A stretch of DNA of 64,000 nt, from contig DIJC01000014.1 in assembly GCA_002421005.1 (NCBI GenBank), positions 188,955 through 252,954 of the forward strand. The letters run 5' to 3'. Made by a program: the position numbers and the translations under genes. Shown in pieces: positions 61,426 through 64,000 of this stretch; the stretch's first letter is position 1; each line of letters begins with the position of its first letter. The stretch comes from Enterobacteriaceae bacterium UBA5654. Lineage in GTDB: Bacteria > Pseudomonadota > Gammaproteobacteria > Enterobacterales > Enterobacteriaceae. The notes below the pieces were generated by a model. That model made no database searches and was not told the DNA's origin. It saw nothing but the letters and a program-made list of their open reading frames with translations.

Positions 61426-62418
61426 TCATCCGTGCTTGTTTTGTATTTTCAACGCGGGTAGCGCGATATGTGGCTTTTCGCCCGCCTCCAGTTGGCTGGC
61501 TATTGGCTTGACAATTTTCTCTCCTTGCGCGCCAAAGAACTGATACAGCGTGTCGGAGGCTGACTGAGTGAGCACCATAATTTCGATACGGCGATTATTA
61601 GCACCGGTAGGATCTTTGGTATCCAGCAGCATTTGGTCGGCCATTGCACTTACCTGCATCACTTTGTCCGTTGGCATCCCCGCCTGTTCCAGCACCCGCC
61701 TGGCCGACAGCGCCCGGTCACCGGAGAGGTTCCAGTTGTTGTAGGCATTCTGCTTATACTGCATCGCGTCCGTGTGGCCCGTGATAATGATTTTATTATC
61801 CAGAGAGTCAAAAATGGGCGTCAGTTCGGTAAGCAACGCGCTGAAGAACGGCATGATTTTGGCGCTTCCCCGTTCAAACATACTGCGATTCTTATTGTCT
61901 TTGATCAGGATGCGCAGACCTTGTGGCACAATTTCCATCTCAAGGTTAGATTCCATATGCGCCCTGAGCGCAATATCGTTAATGCTGGTTGCCAGTTCAC
62001 CCAATTCTCTGACAGATTTCTGTTTCAACAGCGCCATTTTCTTCGTCGTATCCAGCGCTTTTTTGGCGCTATCCTCATCGACCCGGGCGCTCAGCACTTT
62101 ATCGCTGTTGGCCCCTTGCTTATTTCCCCGGCTGTTAGTGCCATTAACAATATGTTTCTTACCCAGGTTGTTGAGCGGAGCAATACCCCCGCCATTAAAA
62201 ATGGAGTGTCCATGAAGCGCTGCAACAATACTTTCACGATCTTTTTTACTGACGCTGTTAACAATCCACAGGGTCATAAACAGCGCCATCATCGCCAGGG
62301 TAAAATCCGCAAAGGCCACTTTCCATGCTCCCCCATGATGACCGCCGTGGCTCTTTTTTATTTGCCGCCGGATAATCGTGGTCTTTTGATCCCGACCGCG
62401 TCTGTTCGATTGGCGCAT
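61426..62418 (-). CDS. lafU: Lateral flagellar motor protein LafU (MotB-like)
   Basis: 330 aa. N-terminal basic cytoplasmic part, a single membrane helix carrying the proton-binding aspartate (AWKVAFADFTLAMMALFMTLWIV, Asp38), then a periplasmic linker and an OmpA-like peptidoglycan-binding domain (IIITGHTDAMQYK; RALSARRVLEQAGMP; NNRRIEIMV). Stator subunit anchored to peptidoglycan. Overlaps lafT by 1 base. In E. coli Flag-2, lafU sits next to dinB; here it is next to thiM. Could also be called motB2. Confidence 0.88.
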   Translation of the reverse strand: MRQSNRRGRDQKTTIIRRQIKKSHGGHHGGAWKVAFADFTLAMMALFMTLWIVNSVSKKDRESIVAALHGHSIFNGGGIAPLNNLGKKHIVNGTNSRGNKQGANSDKVLSARVDEDSAKKALDTTKKMALLKQKSVRELGELATSINDIALRAHMESNLEMEIVPQGLRILIKDNKNRSMFERGSAKIMPFFSALLTELTPIFDSLDNKIIITGHTDAMQYKQNAYNNWNLSGDRALSARRVLEQAGMPTDKVMQVSAMADQMLLDTKDPTGANNRRIEIMVLTQSASDTLYQFFGAQGEKIVKPIASQLEAGEKPHIALPALKIQNKHG

Positions 62419-63284
62419 TATTCCTCTGTCTCCAGCATCGCATTAACCCACGCGTCCAGATTCGCAAAGGTCGGTTTGGAGGCAAGATGCAGGAGCTTAC
62501 GTCCAGCATCCACAGCCAGCAGCGTCGGTTTTCCCCCTGCCTGAGCAACCAGTACAGTACGCACACATTCCAGCAGGGAGTGTTCCGCACGCGCCTGTTG
62601 CTCCATGGCGTTCGCCAGAGGGTCCATAAAGCAGTAACAGAAAAAGACCCCAAGGAATGTTCCCACCAGCGCCGCCGCCACTTTTAAACCAATCAGGGCA
62701 ATGGAGCCATCAATGGACTGCATGGTGATAATAATCCCCAGCACCGCAGCACAGATACCAAACCCGGGCATGGCTTCAGCTGTACGCGCCAGAGAACGCG
62801 ATGGCGCCATCAATTCATCTTCTACCGCAGCCAGTTCCTGATCGATAATCCCTTCGAGTTCATGCGCCTCAATTTTACCCATTGCCATCAATCGAAAGTT
62901 ATCTGAGATAAAAGCCACCAGACGTTTTTGTTTGAGGATCAGAGGATGTTTCTGAAATAACAGACTCTCTTCCGGTTGTTCAATATGTTGGTCAAGAACA
63001 CGTAGCCCCCCGGACTGTACCATTTCCAGAAGTTCATAAAGACACATTAACAACTGGCGCTGAAACTCCGGCCCCATATTCTTTTTAGTTAAAACACCTT
63101 TAATCTGGTGAACAATTTCTTTTAACACATGCAGTGGGTTACCAATAATCATCGCACCAAATCCGGCACCTAAAATAATAACAATTTCCGCAGGCTGCCA
63201 AATAGCAACAAGTTGACCACCCGATTCGAAATAGCCACCAAACACACAACCAAGAACAACGAATAAACCAAATATTTTTTGCAT
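62418..63284 (-). CDS. lafT: Lateral flagellar motor protein LafT (MotA-like)
   Basis: 288 aa from the ATG at 63284 (MQKIFGLFVVLG), with GAGGA close upstream; the frame is open 11 codons further. Four-helix MotA stator subunit: helices near residues 3-22 and 32-52, cytoplasmic loop with charged residues, and helices 3-4 with the MotA block TAEAMPGFGICAAVLGIIITM. Forms the proton channel with LafU. 49 bp after lafS. Confidence 0.89.
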   Translation of the reverse strand: MQKIFGLFVVLGCVFGGYFESGGQLVAIWQPAEIVIILGAGFGAMIIGNPLHVLKEIVHQIKGVLTKKNMGPEFQRQLLMCLYELLEMVQSGGLRVLDQHIEQPEESLLFQKHPLILKQKRLVAFISDNFRLMAMGKIEAHELEGIIDQELAAVEDELMAPSRSLARTAEAMPGFGICAAVLGIIITMQSIDGSIALIGLKVAAALVGTFLGVFFCYCFMDPLANAMEQQARAEHSLLECVRTVLVAQAGGKPTLLAVDAGRKLLHLASKPTFANLDAWVNAMLETEE

Positions 63285-63333
63285 GATATCCTCTGCGAGC
63301 CCGAGCATCAGGCTCATATTTATTCAATAAAAT

Positions 63334-64000
63334 TCAACTCTGAAAGAAATACTCTTTGAGTTTTTCGGCAATTTTTTTGTTCAACTGACAAATCCTTGCC
63401 TCTGTCAAACCCAGCACCAGTGATATTTCTTTTAAGTTCATATCCTGCTGGTAATACAAAGAAAGAATTTGTCTTTCTTTTTCTGATAACTGTGTCAGGG
63501 CCTTACTCAGCATATGCTGAGTCATCACCTGCTCTTCGAGTTTGCGCCCCTGAAGCGGTAAAGAACGGTCATCGCTGCAAAGGAGTTCATCCAGACTGGC
63601 GAGCGTATTTGCGCCTTCAAGACTAAGATATTCTCGATAATCGGCAGCGGTGACCCCTTCAGCTTCCAGCTCCTCGGTCTGCGGATCGCGGCCAAGCGTT
63701 CGCCGGAGTGCACGAATAACATCATTGATATGATGGAACTTTTGCCGCAACTGGCGCGGCCGCCAGTCAAGGCTTCTGAGTTCATCAAGAATTGCCCCAC
63801 GAATACGCTGCGCGGCGTATCCGCCAAAACCTTCATCGGGCAGGCCGTAACGACGAATTGCGCTCAGTAACCCCATAAGCGCAACCTGTTCCATATCTTG
63901 CCTGTCCATGACTGCGGTACACTGCGGTGCAAGCTGACGCACCACTTTACGCACCAACGGAAGATAAGCCTGTAGATAATGGTTCTCTTCCTCTGGCGTC
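63334..64000 (-). CDS. lafS: Lateral flagellar sigma factor LafS (FliA-like), 5' end outside window
   Basis: At least 222 codons are visible; the frame stays open to the window edge (last codons read TPEEENHYLQAYLPLVRKV), so the start lies just beyond base 64000. Sigma-28 type: region 2 (QDMEQVALMGLLSAIRRYG; RIRGAILDELRSLDWRPRQLRQ), region 3, and region 4 (LSEKERQILSLYYQQDMNLKEISLVLGLTEARICQLNKKI). Directs transcription of late lateral flagellar genes. An internal TTG at 63957 is not the true start. Confidence 0.88.
   Translation of the reverse strand, partial: TPEEENHYLQAYLPLVRKVVRQLAPQCTAVMDRQDMEQVALMGLLSAIRRYGLPDEGFGGYAAQRIRGAILDELRSLDWRPRQLRQKFHHINDVIRALRRTLGRDPQTEELEAEGVTAADYREYLSLEGANTLASLDELLCSDDRSLPLQGRKLEEQVMTQHMLSKALTQLSEKERQILSLYYQQDMNLKEISLVLGLTEARICQLNKKIAEKLKEYFFQS

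Noticed and set aside
63334..63957. lafS starting at the internal TTG
   Set aside because: The frame continues upstream to the window edge with sigma-factor-like residues (EENHYLQAYLPLV), so the TTG is not the start.

Overview
The window is chromosomal DNA from a member of the Enterobacteriaceae. Gene order from the colanic acid operon through yegH-asmA-dcd-udk-dgcE-alkA-yegD-mdtABCD-baeSR-trhP-cyaR-yegS and fbaB-yegTUVW-thiD-thiM matches the E. coli K-12 46-47 min region almost gene for gene. It is not E. coli K-12: yegI-L, yegP, ogrK, the gat operon and yegX are missing. In their place are a three-gene O-acylation cassette, a DUF2339/DUF3999 pair, ribitol and D-arabitol genes, and the end of a second (lateral, Flag-2 type) flagellar locus. 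A Citrobacter/Enterobacter/Klebsiella-like genus is plausible; I cannot name the species from the sequence.

Layout. 1-9121 (minus): colanic acid genes wza-wzb-wzc-wcaA-B-C-D-E-F, with a JUMPstart/ops leader at 9298-9337, a candidate RcsAB box at 9570-9583, and an extragenic repeat block between wcaA and wzc. 9797-19148: yegH, asmA, dcd, udk, dgcE, alkA. 19304-22920: MBOAT, DUF459 and SGNH genes, an AlgI/AlgJ/AlgX-like layout with two 14-bp gene overlaps. 23009-35719: yegD, a Sib/Ibs type I toxin-antitoxin locus, and the BaeR-controlled mdtABCD-baeSR envelope-stress efflux operon. 35871-40626: a secreted TPR-like protein and the DUF3999/DUF2339 membrane pair. 40856-43399: trhP, the sRNA CyaR with a CRP site near -42, and yegS.

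43523-54011 is the pentitol region. dalD-dalK-dalT plus a HAD phosphatase run leftward and dalR rightward, with a yefM-yoeB toxin-antitoxin pair lying between dalD and dalR. A LacI-family repressor is divergent from rbtD-rbtK, with two tandem operators between them. Ribitol is oxidised to D-ribulose by RbtD and phosphorylated by RbtK. D-arabitol is oxidised to D-xylulose by DalD and phosphorylated by DalK. Both products enter the pentose phosphate pathway. Only one pentitol transporter (DalT) is present. This block sits between yegS and fbaB, where K-12 carries the galactitol genes.

54054-61295: fbaB, the yegTUV nucleoside-type uptake/hydrolase/kinase cluster with its GntR regulator yegW, and thiMD under a TPP riboswitch. 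61426-64000: lafU-lafT-lafS, the motor and sigma-factor end of a second flagellar locus that continues past the right edge.
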